A stretch of DNA of 30,754 nt from Amphimedon queenslandica. Taxonomy: Eukaryota > Porifera > Demospongiae > Haplosclerida > Niphatidae. Numbering within the stretch: position 1 is the first letter of the stretch; each line of letters opens with the position of its first letter. This document shows, piece after piece, positions 19,272 through 29,842 of the stretch. Under the pieces are notes generated by a model. It saw only the letters and a list, made by a program, of their open reading frames with translations, was not told where the DNA came from and did not search any database. Made by a program: the position numbers and the translations under genes. The stretch is taken from the NCBI RefSeq assembly GCF_000090795.2, contig NW_003546279.1, positions 13,527 to 44,280 on the forward strand. The letters run 5' to 3'.

Positions 19272-22200
19272 TTAAAACAATTCAACAACTGATTCACGAC
19301 TAGCACAGCGTCTAACATCAGTAGAACTTGGTACCATAGCTCTTCTTTGTTGATCGACAATTAGATGTGATTTAGTTACATCTAAAAGAGGTTCATCATC
19401 TTCATCTTGTTTCTTGAATAACTTCTTAATTAGAACATCAAAACATTTCATATGTGATAACTGCAGGTAAAGATGATAAACAACAATCAAAATAAAACTA
19501 AAAATAAAAACAGATAAGCAAGTATTGTACCAGATCAATACTTTACTCTCATCAGTAAAGGCTATAGATAAAGAAGCCATGATGCACAAGTTTAATAGAA
19601 ACCAAAATTCAATGATATTATTCAATTTCTTTCGGTACACACCACCAAAAATAAAACTAAGAGAGAGGATAAAAGTTGCTACTGCCAATAACAAGACATG
19701 TGATTCATTCTTCAAAAAGGTGACAGTTAAAAGTACTGGTATCCTAGACACTAGCAGTAGACCAGGCCAGAACCGATACTCATCTTTCATTGGACCACTA
19801 TAAGCATCAATAATAGGCTTGAAACGACTCCAGCTCTTAAACAGTTTAAAATGTGACAAATACTTCTCAAGTACTGGATGACATAAAAGGAACAATGTGT
19901 ATGGTACGACAAAGAAAACAGACACCAATAGGGCAAATCCAAATAGTCCAGCATGCTTCCCTTTAGCATATTCCACATTAGGATCCTCATACCATAAACT
20001 AACTGATCTTACTGACTCATTTGTACAGTGAAGAGTTACCTCACGCTTGTGTAGTACAATAACAATAGTACGTACTAGTTTAGTATATGAGAGAAAAGTA
20101 AGTGTAGATAGAACAGGAACAGCATGAGACCCCATGAGTCTTGATATCTTACCATATCTCCTACACAATTGTATAATGATAATGATAATGATCCACAGGT
20201 ANNNNNNNNNNCTTGACATGTTAGCATAGAACAATAGACCATTGAGTGTACCCACTGATACTGTTAAATTGAGAGCAATCAGTAGAACCACAAGTAGTAC
20301 ACCCATCACTGCAAACAGAGCAATCCAAGCTATCATCATGTAATTATCATAACACTGTCCACACTTGTTTGATCCCATTAGTAGACTGTATCCCTCTGTA
20401 CATGATCCACACATTCTGTGTCCTCCTCTATTATCCACACATTGAGTATCAGTGTCATTCAATTTGAAGGTAACAGGATCAGGAGAACAATAGAGGAGAC
20501 AATCCTCATTGATAATGCATGCATTAGGATTGGTTGCATTAGCACTGAAAGGTGTACTGGTATCATATGTTCCAATCCACAGTAGACCATTGTGTGTAAT
20601 ATTTAGACTAGTTATATTACATGTTACATTCTCTCTTGAAACACTTTGACTGCAAGCACAGATAGATCTACCTTTTGAGCTAATGACACTAAAACCAATA
20701 GGACACTCATTAACAATATAATCCCAATAAATGGAATAGAATGTTTCAGTACGAAATAGCATGGTATGTATTACATGACTGGGAGGATGGTTTGGTTTGT
20801 ATTCAACCAGTGAACAATTAGTATTAGGCTTAGGTCTAGCATATACATAATTGACTGTATGAGCACTGTCTGGAGTGAGTCCATCTCGTATTTCTAATAT
20901 ACCATCAGTGACATTTAGTGATCCAAAGTAATCATAACCAAACAAAGCCATATGAAATTTTAATGCTTGACCTGGAAAAATCTGTTTATAGCCTGGGTTT
21001 TTATTAACAGTGCAAAAATGTATTTTCTGTACATCACCTGTTGAGCTAATGTTTGGATTCATCAAGTTGAACTGATTGTTTCCATGATTAGTAGTATATC
21101 CATATATATCATCACCAAATATTCCAGCACTATTATTTATTAATGTAAGAGGTATATTTGATCCCTCTAATATTATGCCACTACTTGATGTCTCTTCAAC
21201 ATAGATCCCTCCACCTTTATAAGAAGCATGGTTATCAATAAACTCCAAGTTAGCTGATGATGTTAGTATTATTTGTGATGAGTCATTTATTGCTAATCCT
21301 CCTCCAACTACTCCAGTATTGTGTTTAAATGTTAGTTTATTCTCAATTGTTACCAATGATATGCTAAGTGTCAATCCTGTTGAAGTACCATTAGCAACAG
21401 TAACATTATTGAGACTAATAGCATTACTGTTCAGAATCTTATTTCCTCCATTTCCAATAATTTCAGTATCTGCTATATTGATTTGGACTGATGTCAAGAA
21501 TTTTTCATCAATAGATAAGCCTGTAATTGTGTTGTTAGCTATCAAACACGACTTGATAATAATAATAAAGTGATTGCTAAGTGTTCTAGGTAAGTGTGGA
21601 TCTTTTAATATCATAATTCCATACCAATTATCACAAAATTGACTGTCCTCAATTAAAAAAGTAGAAACTAATTGAACACCAGGAAATTTGCACTCAACTG
21701 ATTTAATGTTTTTCCTAAATTCAATAGTAAAGGGGTAAACACCATAAAGTAGTGAACGAAATGATGAGTTTTTAATATCAAAAGAACAAAGGCTATCACC
21801 TAAAATAAGTTTAGAGTTACTATAAAGTATATTGTTATAGTTATGAAAGATGGCTGACAGATTGTATGAAGCACCATGATAAGTAAATAATATCATCCAA
21901 CTGTGCTTCAATGTAACATTAATCAGTATTAGTGAGTAGTGAGGTAGTTCAGTGCTACATACTGGAAGAGGCTCATACGTAATATCTACACCATAATAAT
22001 AAAAAACTGAGGATGATACCTTAACATCAAAAGCATTGTTTAATTTTATTGTATTGACAGGCCCTTCTGGTTCATGAAATAAAGAGTTAGTTATTGTAAT
22101 ATTGTTGGATGATTTAGCAATGACTCCAAGATTATAAACTGACATGTTAGAAATAATGACATGACTGCTGTTATAGATGACAATAGACCTTTCATTACTC

Positions 22201-22466
22201 CTGCTACTAATAAGACAAGACTGATCCAGTCCATGCAGAGTAACATTCCTTACTGCAGTCATGTTGACATCATCATTAATTTCACTGGTTCCAATGAAGT
22301 AGAAGATGCTGTTATTGTATTGAGACATATCCCCAGCATACACTGATAAAGGATGACAAGGATTATAAGTAACTGAACTGCAGTCATCAGACACATAATA
22401 CTGACCAGAGGAGACACTGCAGGAGCTACTGAAGAATAAGAGAACAGCCACTAACAGGAGAGACAT
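19272..22466 (-). CDS. Intronless beta-helix / Cys-rich / 8-TM surface protein, copy 1
   Basis: A single open frame. A signal peptide (MSLLLVAVLLFF, SSSCSVSSGQ) is followed by YYVSDDCSS and a long ectodomain rich in N-x-S/T sites and short beta-strand repeats (ITITNSLF, NVTVANGTSTG). Two Pmp-like units, LTFKHNTGVVGGGLAI and LEFIDNHASYKGGGIY, suggest a right-handed beta-helix. A Cys-rich stalk (MCGSCTEGYSLLMGSNKCGQ) leads to about eight membrane segments, the first MMIAWIALFAVMGVLLVVLL. The tail ends RESVVELF. I choose the ATG at 22466 because a TATA box lies at 22506-22513 and this methionine is shared by the copies; the frame is open to an ATG at 22535, which lies upstream of the TATA box. 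A 10-N gap hides about 50 residues between membrane segments 1 and 2. Similar architectures recur in sponge and cnidarian genomes as uncharacterised proteins (recollection). Function unknown; surface receptor, channel or adhesion are possibilities. Confidence 0.85.
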   Translation of the reverse strand: MSLLLVAVLLFFSSSCSVSSGQYYVSDDCSSVTYNPCHPLSVYAGDMSQYNNSIFYFIGTSEINDDVNMTAVRNVTLHGLDQSCLISSRSNERSIVIYNSSHVIISNMSVYNLGVIAKSSNNITITNSLFHEPEGPVNTIKLNNAFDVKVSSSVFYYYGVDITYEPLPVCSTELPHYSLILINVTLKHSWMILFTYHGASYNLSAIFHNYNNILYSNSKLILGDSLCSFDIKNSSFRSLLYGVYPFTIEFRKNIKSVECKFPGVQLVSTFLIEDSQFCDNWYGIMILKDPHLPRTLSNHFIIIIKSCLIANNTITGLSIDEKFLTSVQINIADTEIIGNGGNKILNSNAISLNNVTVANGTSTGLTLSISLVTIENKLTFKHNTGVVGGGLAINDSSQIILTSSANLEFIDNHASYKGGGIYVEETSSSGIILEGSNIPLTLINNSAGIFGDDIYGYTTNHGNNQFNLMNPNISSTGDVQKIHFCTVNKNPGYKQIFPGQALKFHMALFGYDYFGSLNVTDGILEIRDGLTPDSAHTVNYVYARPKPNTNCSLVEYKPNHPPSHVIHTMLFRTETFYSIYWDYIVNECPIGFSVISSKGRSICACSQSVSRENVTCNITSLNITHNGLLWIGTYDTSTPFSANATNPNACIINEDCLLYCSPDPVTFKLNDTDTQCVDNRGGHRMCGSCTEGYSLLMGSNKCGQCYDNYMMIAWIALFAVMGVLLVVLLIALNLTVSVGTLNGLLFYANMSXXXXYLWIIIIIIIQLCRRYGKISRLMGSHAVPVLSTLTFLSYTKLVRTIVIVLHKREVTLHCTNESVRSVSLWYEDPNVEYAKGKHAGLFGFALLVSVFFVVPYTLFLLCHPVLEKYLSHFKLFKSWSRFKPIIDAYSGPMKDEYRFWPGLLLVSRIPVLLTVTFLKNESHVLLLAVATFILSLSFIFGGVYRKKLNNIIEFWFLLNLCIMASLSIAFTDESKVLIWYNTCLSVFIFSFILIVVYHLYLQLSHMKCFDVLIKKLFKKQDEDDEPLLDVTKSHLIVDQQRRAMVPSSTDVRRCASRESVVELF
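20202..20211. other. Assembly gap (10 N) inside copy 1
   Basis: Compared with copy 3, about 150 bp is missing here: the loop from NIVKLYE to QFAFP. The base string next to the gap is also one base shorter (CTTGACATG against CTTGACAATG). The size of the N run is therefore arbitrary and the uninterrupted frame across it is fortuitous. Confidence 0.9.
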
Positions 22467-22505
22467 AGCTACTGTCTGTACTGACTGACTAGTCCATTCA
22501 CTCAG

Positions 22506-22513
22506 TATATATA
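22506..22513 (-). promoter_or_regulatory. TATA box of receptor copy 1
   Basis: TATATATA on the minus strand, about 40 bp upstream of the ATG at 22466. Transcription would start near 22480, which excludes the ATG at 22535. Confidence 0.5.
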
Positions 22514-23018
22514 AGCATGGACTTGTGGGAGGCATTGCTCATGATTATACATGATTTCACTCACTGGAGTATAGTGTTAATGATTTCAGACTTATCAGTG
22601 AATGTTATTGTATCAACAAAATTTTTCTTGGGATATACTCTTTTCCCAGGCTTGACCCATTATCTCATGTCAATATTGTTATGAGTGCTAATGTGGGCTA
22701 CTCATCATGAAAGGTAGTTCAATTATCCAGGAAGGCAATGTTAGTATTCTTAAATTAAGATAGATAAAAGTCTTATCGCTGCCTCTTCCTCTACTATAGT
22801 AAGCGTTTATGTCCATAGCATCAGATTTTATAGGGATAACATGCAAAAATAGTCTTGCACAGCCAGATCATTCTCTAGCCTACGTGACTGTATAGGCTGG
22901 AGAATGATCGGACTAAGTGAGACTAATGTAGATCTATAAGCACTAAATTAAATAAATAATATCAACTGATACTAGATAAATAAAAGTATGTGGCAGCAAA
23001 AACTGCTAAAGGCTCTGA
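22514..23018. other. Intergenic region between copies 1 and 2
   Basis: No supported gene. It holds the imperfect hairpin at 22866-22909 and the 3' flank of the copy 2 pseudogene. Confidence 0.5.
22866..22909. repeat. Inverted repeat, 17-bp arms and 10-nt loop
   Basis: The left arm is GATCATTCTCTAGCCTA. The right arm's reverse complement differs by one base (GATCATTCTCCAGCCTA), which can be a wobble pair on one strand. It is isolated between receptor copies 1 and 2. Confidence 0.7.
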
Positions 23019-25379
23019 TTAAAACAAATCAACAACTGATTCACGTCTAACATCAGCAGAACTTGGTACCATGGCTCTTTTTTGTTGATCAACAGTTACT
23101 TGTGTAGTACAATAACAATAGTACAGACTAGTTTAGTATAGGAGAGAAAAGTAAGTGTAGATAGAACAGGAACAGCATGAGACCCCATCAGTCTTGATAT
23201 CTTACCATATCTCCTACACAATTGTATAATGATAATGATAATGATCCACAGGTAGATAGGGAAAGCAAACTGAAGCCATTGTTTAGCATAACTGTCCATA
23301 CTATTGTAAAAACATTTCTCAAACCCAAAGTCTAATTTAATTCATGATAGCACTTGACTCAAGGCTGGTGATGCCCCTTTCCTTGAAAAGGTTTGCTCAT
23401 ATAACTTGACAATGTTAGCATAGAACAATAGACCATTGAGTGTACCCACTGATACTGTTAAATTGAGAGCGATCAGTAGAACCACAAGTAGTACACCCAT
23501 CACTGCAAACAGAGCAATCCAAGTTATCATCATGTAAATATCATGACACTGTCCACACTTGTTTGATCCCATTAGTAGACTGTATCCCTCTGTACATGAT
23601 ACACACATTCTGTCTTCTCTATTATCCACACATTGAATATCAGTGTCATTCAACTTGAAGGTAACAGGATTAGGAGAACAATAGAGGAGACAGTCCTCAT
23701 TGATAATGCATTCATTAGGATTGGTTGCATTAGCATTGAAAGGTGTACTGGTATCATATGTTCCAATCCACAGTAGACCATTGTGTGTGATGTTTAGACT
23801 ATTTATATCACATGTCAAATTTTCTCTTGAAACACATTGACTGCAAGTACAGGAACCTTGTGACTGGCTAGGTTTGGCTAGGCGAAAAATATTCAGTGGA
23901 CAAGTAACTTCGATATTGTCCTGTTTGAGTCAGCTTTGGTTTGTATTCAATCATTGAACAAGTATTGGGAATGTATGTTCGATTGAACAAAAAGTTGTTG
24001 TTATGTACTTGTACTGTACCATCTGTGAGAGTTTTTTATGCTAAGTAATCATAACCAAATAAAACCACATTAAACTTTCTTACTTGACCTAGAAAAATGG
24101 ACTGAACACTTGCATTGATACAGTTTTCATAACTAGTTGTAGTATGAGGATCACAAAAACATATATTCATTGGATTGAACTGATTACCATACATATGATA
24201 TACCCCATACATATCACCACCAACCAGTCCGGCACTATTATTTATTAATGTAAGAGGTATATTTGGTGTCATTAATTTTATGTCATTATATGGTGACAAT
24301 ACAGTATTGTTAGCAACAGTAACATTACTGAGACTAATAGCATTACTGTTCATTATCTTATTTCCTCCATTTCCAATAAGTTCAGTATCTATTATATTGA
24401 TTTGAAGGAATCTCAAAAATGTTGCATCAATGACTAAGCCACCTACTTCATTGTCATGCATCAAACATGATTTAATAACAATGTGATAGTTTACTGCTCC
24501 AGGTAAATATTTCTCAGCACTAATCTGAAACCCGTACCAATTATTGTAAAATTGATTGTCCTTAATTAGTATAATGTTAGAAGGTGACCTACTTTCAGGT
24601 TACATGAGACAAATTGTCACAAAATTTAATATTAATACCGGCTTCTGCATTATTGTCATTAAATAATGAATTGGTAATAAAAGAATTAAAAATACTGTCA
24701 CATAGTTTGAATAGCAAATGTTGTGCAGAATTAAGATGATTGATGGTGATTGAAACATTGTATGAGGTTCCATGGTTAAGAACTACTAACATTTCATTAT
24801 CATTACCATTCAACCGCTTTAAGGTAACATTAGCCAGTATCAATGAGTAATGGAGTAGTATACTACTATATGCTGGAAGAGGATCATAGTAAATGTCTAA
24901 TTCATAGTCATTGAAAACTGATGATGATATGTTAACATCAAAAGCATTATATAAATGTAATGTGCCAAAGAATGATCCAAAGAAATAGATATTAGTTATT
25001 GTGATATTGTTGGATGAGTTAATATCTATTAAGCAATCAAAAAAATTTAATGATAAGTTAGAAATAGTGATGTGATCACTGTAATATACTGAAATGCTAG
25101 TTTTAGAAACTCCCTTACATACAATACTAGGAGACTGGTCAAGTCCATGTAGAGTAACATTCTTTACTGCCGTCATTTGACATCATAATACCTCATATTA
25201 GTAGTTCCAATGAAGTAGAAGATGGTGTTATTGCATTAAGACATATTCCCAGCATACACTGATAAAGGATTACAAGGTGACTGAGGGGAACTGCAGTCAT
25301 CAGACACATAATACTGACCAGAGGAGACACTGCAGGAGCTACTGAAGAATAAGAGAACAACCACTAACAGGAGAGGCAT
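23019..25379 (-). pseudogene. Receptor copy 2, decayed
   Basis: Clearly homologous to copies 1 and 3 from signal peptide to the C-terminal VVDLF, but disabled many times. A Gln codon of the first exposed segment is TAA (25236-25238). A 2-nt length change lies near 25180, and a stop replaces the Phe after DY near 24036. The Trp codon of the LSW(I/L)N loop is TGA (23342-23344). About 210 bp containing two Pmp-like repeats is deleted near 24295. About 690 bp covering membrane segments 4-8 is deleted at about 23095, joining the third membrane segment directly to the cytoplasmic tail. The remaining fragments include an intact Cys-rich stalk and membrane segment 1. No restored product is implied. 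Confidence 0.9.
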
Positions 25380-26009
25380 AGCTACTGTTGAGACCAATGC
25401 ACTGCTCAGACTGTAGTGGACCAAATCTTCACAACCAATCTAATTATAGAATGTATGCATACTTATAATTGAATTATCTATAGGAATCTGTTAATTGAAA
25501 TTTAGTTTCTTGCATAGTGTATCTCCTTGCTATAGCTATATCTACCATAAGATCATTATTTAATCACAATAGCTTATTATTCTACAATAAATGAATGAAG
25601 CTAATATAAAGAAATAGCAACTTGTCAAACCTTTGATCACTGCTGGTCAAGTAGAAGCAGAATATAACTATGCTATAGGCCACACCAAAGGTGTTCAAAG
25701 TTGCCAAGTGTATTTTGGGTGTAACTAGTTTAGTTCATGAGTGTATTTATAACAACAGAATCCATGCAATTCATAAAATTATATAGCAATGCATGAAATT
25801 AAGGTACCGTAAATGTTCAAATAATGGTATATACCTAAGAATGCACATTTATCCAGGAACAGTATAAGCTGACACATTTTATGGAGTGAGTATACAATCT
25901 TAACGTGTCATGTAGCATGAATTAATCATAGTTGTACTTATTTTTGGAACTAAAACAGCTAAAAATAGCAATGATTAATATTAGTAAAATGGCAGCAATA
26001 ATATTATAA
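25380..26009. other. Intergenic region between copies 2 and 3
   Basis: AT-rich, no gene supported. TACCGTAAATG at about 25804-25814 resembles the end of the CCGTA-type elements, but no partner end is seen. Confidence 0.5.
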
Positions 26010-29000
26010 TTAAAACAATTCAACAACCGATTCACGAATAACACTGAGTCTAACATCAGTAGAACTTGAAACTATTTCACTCATTTGTTGATCAACAGTT
26101 AGATGCGATTCACCTATAATAGGATTATTATCTTCTTCTTGTTTCTTGAATAACTTCTTAATTAGAGCATCATAACATTTCATATGTGATAACTGCAGGT
26201 AGAGATGATAAACAACAATCAAAATAAAACTAACAATAAAAACAGATAAACAAGTATTGTACCAGATAAATACTTTACTCTCATCAGTAAAGGCTATAGA
26301 TAAAAAAGCCATGATACATAAGTTTAACAGAAACCAAAATTCAATGACATTGTTTAATTTCTTCCTGTACACACCAGCAAAGATAAAACTAAGGGAGAGG
26401 ATAATAGCTGCTACTGCCAATAACAAGACATATGATTCATTCTTCAAAAAGGTGACAGTTAAAAGTACTGGTATCCTAGCCACTAGCAGTAGACCAGGCC
26501 AGAACCGATACTCATCTTTCATTGGACCACTATAAGCATCAATAATAGGCTTGAAACGACTCCAGCTCTTGAACAGTTTAAAATGTGACAAATACTTCTC
26601 AAGTACTGGATGACATAAAAGGAACAGCGTGTATGGTATGACAAAAAAAACAGACACCAATAGGGCAAATCCAAATAGTCCAGCATGCTTCCCTTTAGCA
26701 TATTCCACATTAGGATCCTCATACCATAAACTAACTGATCTTACTGACTCATTTGTACAGTGAAGAGTTACCTCACGCTTGCGTAGTACAATAACAATAG
26801 TACGGACTAATTTAGTGTAGGAGAGAAAAGTAAGTGTAGATAGAACAGGAACAGCATGAGACCCCATGAGTCTTGATATTTTACCATATCTCCTACACAA
26901 TTGTATAATGATAATGATAATGATCCACAGGTAGATAGGGAAAGCAAACTGGAGCCATTGTTTAACATAACTGTCCATACCATTGTAAAAACATATCTCA
27001 AACCCAAAGTCTAAGTTAATCCATGATAACACCTGATGCAAGACTGGTAATTCCCCTTTCCTTGAAAAGACTGGCTCGTATAACTTGACAATGTTAGCAT
27101 AAAACAATAGACCATTGAGTGTACCCACTGATACTGTTAAATTGAGAGCAATCAGTAGAACCACAAGTAGTACACCCATCACTGCAAACAGAGCAATCCA
27201 ACCAATCATCCTGTGATAATTATGACATTGTCCACACTTGTTTGATCCCATTAGTAGACTGTATCCCTCTGTACATGATCCACACATTCTGTGTCCTCTA
27301 TTATCCACACATTGAGTATCAGTGTCATTCAGCTGAAAAGTAACAAAGTTAGGAGAACAATAGAGGAGACAGTCCTCAGTGATAATGCATGCATTAGGAT
27401 TGGTTGCATTAGCATTGAAAGGTGTACTGGTATCATATGTTCCAATCCACAGTAGACCATTGTGTGTAATGTTTAGGTTATTTATATCACATTTCACATT
27501 CTCTCTTGAAACACTTTGACTGCAAGTACAGGAACCTTGTGACTTATCTATACTGAAACCAATGGGACACTCTTTAACAATGAAAGAAGGAAATATTTTG
27601 GTGGGTAAAGAATGTATATAATCAATTGACAAGTAACTTTGATATTGTCCTGTTTGAATGAGTTTAGGTGTGCATTCAATCAATGAGCAAGTATTGGGAA
27701 TTTGTGTTTGACTGAGCAAAGAGCTAGTGTCATTAAGTATTTGTACTGTACCATCTGTAAGGGTTTTTGATTTAAAGTAATTGAGTCCAAATAAAGCCAC
27801 ATTAAACTTCAATGCTTGACCTGGATAAATGTATTGATCACTTACATTATGTAAACAGTTTTCATAATTAGATGTAGTATGAGGATCACAAAAACATATA
27901 TGTTCTGCATCACTTGTTGAATTGATATTTTTGTGTGTGAATTTGAACTGATTACCATATAGAAAGATATATACCCCATACATATCACCACCAACCATTC
28001 CAGCACTATTATTTATTAATGTAAGAGGTATATTTGGTGTCATTAACATTATATCACTAAGTGTTGACTCTTCAGCATAGATCCCTCCTCCTTTATAATA
28101 AGCATGATTATCAATAAACTCCAAGTTAGCTGATGATGATACTATCAATCGTGATGAGCCATTTATTGCTAATCCTCCTCCAACTACTCCAGTATTGTTC
28201 TTGAATATTAAATTATTCTTAATTGTTACAAACGATCTTTCAAGTGTCAATCCTGTTGAGGTACTGTTAGCAACAGCAAAATTACTGAGACTAATACGAT
28301 TACTGTTCACTATCTTATTTCCTCCATTTCCAATAAGTTCAGTATCTAGTATATCGATTTGTGTTAATCTCATAAATGATCCATCAATGAATAATCCTTC
28401 ATTTATATTGTCATATATCAAACATGATTTAATAATAATGTGATAGTTTACTGCTTTTAGTAAATACACTTTACTAATGATCTTCAATCCTTGTTTATTA
28501 TTATAAAATCGACTGTCCTCAATTACAAAAGTAGAAGCTATTTGGATACTAGGATATGTGCAATTACTTGATTCTGAATTTTCAACTACATCAATAAAAA
28601 AACCAGGACCATCATTAACACCATGAAATGATGAGTTGATGATAAAAGAATAAAAAAGACCCCCCACTAAAATGAAAGGATAGTTAGTGCAATATTGAAC
28701 ATGATCAAAAATGATTGATACATTGTACGTGGTACCATGAGCCATATCTAGTTTCATTCTACTGCCAGTATTAAAGGTAACATTAGTCAGTACCAATGAG
28801 TAATGGAGTAATTCACTGCTACATACTGGAAGAGAAACATAGTAAATTTGCAGAACATATAAGCCAGTAAAGGTAACTGATAATATCTTAACATCAAAAG
28901 CATTAGATATAGTTGAAGAAATTTCATGAGGGCCTGAGGCAAAGACAGAGTTAGTTATTGTAACATTGCTAGATGAATCAACCCTCACTGGACAATCACT

Positions 29001-29354
29001 AAACAATAAGTTAGAAATAGTGATATGATTACTGTGATGTAATGAAATTCTAGTAACTCCATTGCAGTTAATACTAGGAGACTGATCCAGTCCATGTAGA
29101 GTAACATTCTTTACTGCAGTCATGGTAACATTATCATTGATGGTAGTGATTCCAATGAAGTAGAAGGTGGTATTATTGTATTGAGATATATTCCCAGCAT
29201 ACACTGATAAAGGATTACAAGGTGACGGAGGAACTGAACTGCAGTCATCAGACACATAATACTGACCAGAGGAGACACTGCAGGAGCTACTGAACAATAA
29301 GAGAACAACCACTAACAGGAGAGACATAGCTACTGTCTTAAGCAACTGACTCAA
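26010..29354 (-). CDS. Intronless beta-helix / Cys-rich / 8-TM surface protein, copy 3 (intact)
   Basis: The best complete member, 1114 residues. Signal peptide 1-30 (hydrophobic core about 11-21). Ectodomain about 31-590 with many N-x-S/T sites. Pmp-like units lie at 382-397 (LIFKNNTGVVGGGLAI), 411-426 (LEFIDNHAYYKGGGIY) and 444-460. The Cys-rich region about 596-710 has C-x2-C pairs around SCTEGYSLLMGSNKC. Membrane segments lie at about 716-742, 801-820, 834-857, 891-915, 951-970, 974-995, 1003-1022 and 1028-1053. A conserved loop has GTLNGLLFYANIVKLY and WINLDFGFE. The cytoplasmic tail of about 60 residues ends VVELF. TATAAATA lies at 29394-29401. Either the ATG at 29354 or the one at 29327 (homologous to copy 1) may be used. 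There are no introns, unlike the 36-exon neighbour. It could have arisen from a retrocopy or simply be an ancestrally intronless family. Function unknown. Confidence 0.9.
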   Translation of the reverse strand: MSQLLKTVAMSLLLVVVLLLFSSSCSVSSGQYYVSDDCSSVPPSPCNPLSVYAGNISQYNNTTFYFIGITTINDNVTMTAVKNVTLHGLDQSPSINCNGVTRISLHHSNHITISNLLFSDCPVRVDSSSNVTITNSVFASGPHEISSTISNAFDVKILSVTFTGLYVLQIYYVSLPVCSSELLHYSLVLTNVTFNTGSRMKLDMAHGTTYNVSIIFDHVQYCTNYPFILVGGLFYSFIINSSFHGVNDGPGFFIDVVENSESSNCTYPSIQIASTFVIEDSRFYNNKQGLKIISKVYLLKAVNYHIIIKSCLIYDNINEGLFIDGSFMRLTQIDILDTELIGNGGNKIVNSNRISLSNFAVANSTSTGLTLERSFVTIKNNLIFKNNTGVVGGGLAINGSSRLIVSSSANLEFIDNHAYYKGGGIYAEESTLSDIMLMTPNIPLTLINNSAGMVGGDMYGVYIFLYGNQFKFTHKNINSTSDAEHICFCDPHTTSNYENCLHNVSDQYIYPGQALKFNVALFGLNYFKSKTLTDGTVQILNDTSSLLSQTQIPNTCSLIECTPKLIQTGQYQSYLSIDYIHSLPTKIFPSFIVKECPIGFSIDKSQGSCTCSQSVSRENVKCDINNLNITHNGLLWIGTYDTSTPFNANATNPNACIITEDCLLYCSPNFVTFQLNDTDTQCVDNRGHRMCGSCTEGYSLLMGSNKCGQCHNYHRMIGWIALFAVMGVLLVVLLIALNLTVSVGTLNGLLFYANIVKLYEPVFSRKGELPVLHQVLSWINLDFGFEICFYNGMDSYVKQWLQFAFPIYLWIIIIIIIQLCRRYGKISRLMGSHAVPVLSTLTFLSYTKLVRTIVIVLRKREVTLHCTNESVRSVSLWYEDPNVEYAKGKHAGLFGFALLVSVFFVIPYTLFLLCHPVLEKYLSHFKLFKSWSRFKPIIDAYSGPMKDEYRFWPGLLLVARIPVLLTVTFLKNESYVLLLAVAAIILSLSFIFAGVYRKKLNNVIEFWFLLNLCIMAFLSIAFTDESKVFIWYNTCLSVFIVSFILIVVYHLYLQLSHMKCYDALIKKLFKKQEEDNNPIIGESHLTVDQQMSEIVSSSTDVRLSVIRESVVELF

Positions 29355-29393
29355 ATAGTTGCACTCAAACTGTGCAACAAACTCAAATGATAG

Positions 29394-29401
29394 TATTTAT
29401 A
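29394..29401 (-). promoter_or_regulatory. TATA box of receptor copy 3
   Basis: TATAAATA on the minus strand, 40 bp upstream of the ATG at 29354. The spacing to the start is similar to that in copy 1. Confidence 0.5.
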
Positions 29402-29711
29402 ACGGTAGAGCTTTCTTATGCCCCATGCATACAATAAATAATGGCGTGAGAAGCTCTATTATCTTAGCTTTGGGTTAACAGAAACAAAACGCAATTGCAG
29501 TAATAATTATAAACACCTATTATCATAATCACTCATAAACAACTGTGGCTTCGCTCATCCACATTGTATTATTATGGTAGGCTCCCAATTTTTGATTATC
29601 ATCAACAGAAAGTAATAATAGTAACAGAAACATAAACACTGCACTCATTAAACAATAAACATCAGGTTCATTAACTACTGAGATTTAAGTCGAATTATGT
29701 TACAAACCTCC

Positions 29712-29732
29712 ATATATATATATATATATATA
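29712..29732. repeat. (AT)n microsatellite
   Basis: Uninterrupted AT dinucleotide run of about ten units between receptor copies 3 and 4. Confidence 0.9.
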
Positions 29733-29842
29733 CAGCACAAAGCAATAATTGTAGGCAATTAATTATCTTTTGAAATGTGCCTGGAATAAAAAAGCTTTCT
29801 ATTCTGAAGATCAAAGTAACCACAGACTTTCAAGGAGAAATA

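Noticed and set aside
19525-19803. Plus-strand 92-codon frame, repeated at 26257-26535 and 30334-30582
   Set aside because: It recurs only because the sense strand encodes the conserved membrane domain of three paralogues; its conservation is explained by the sense protein.
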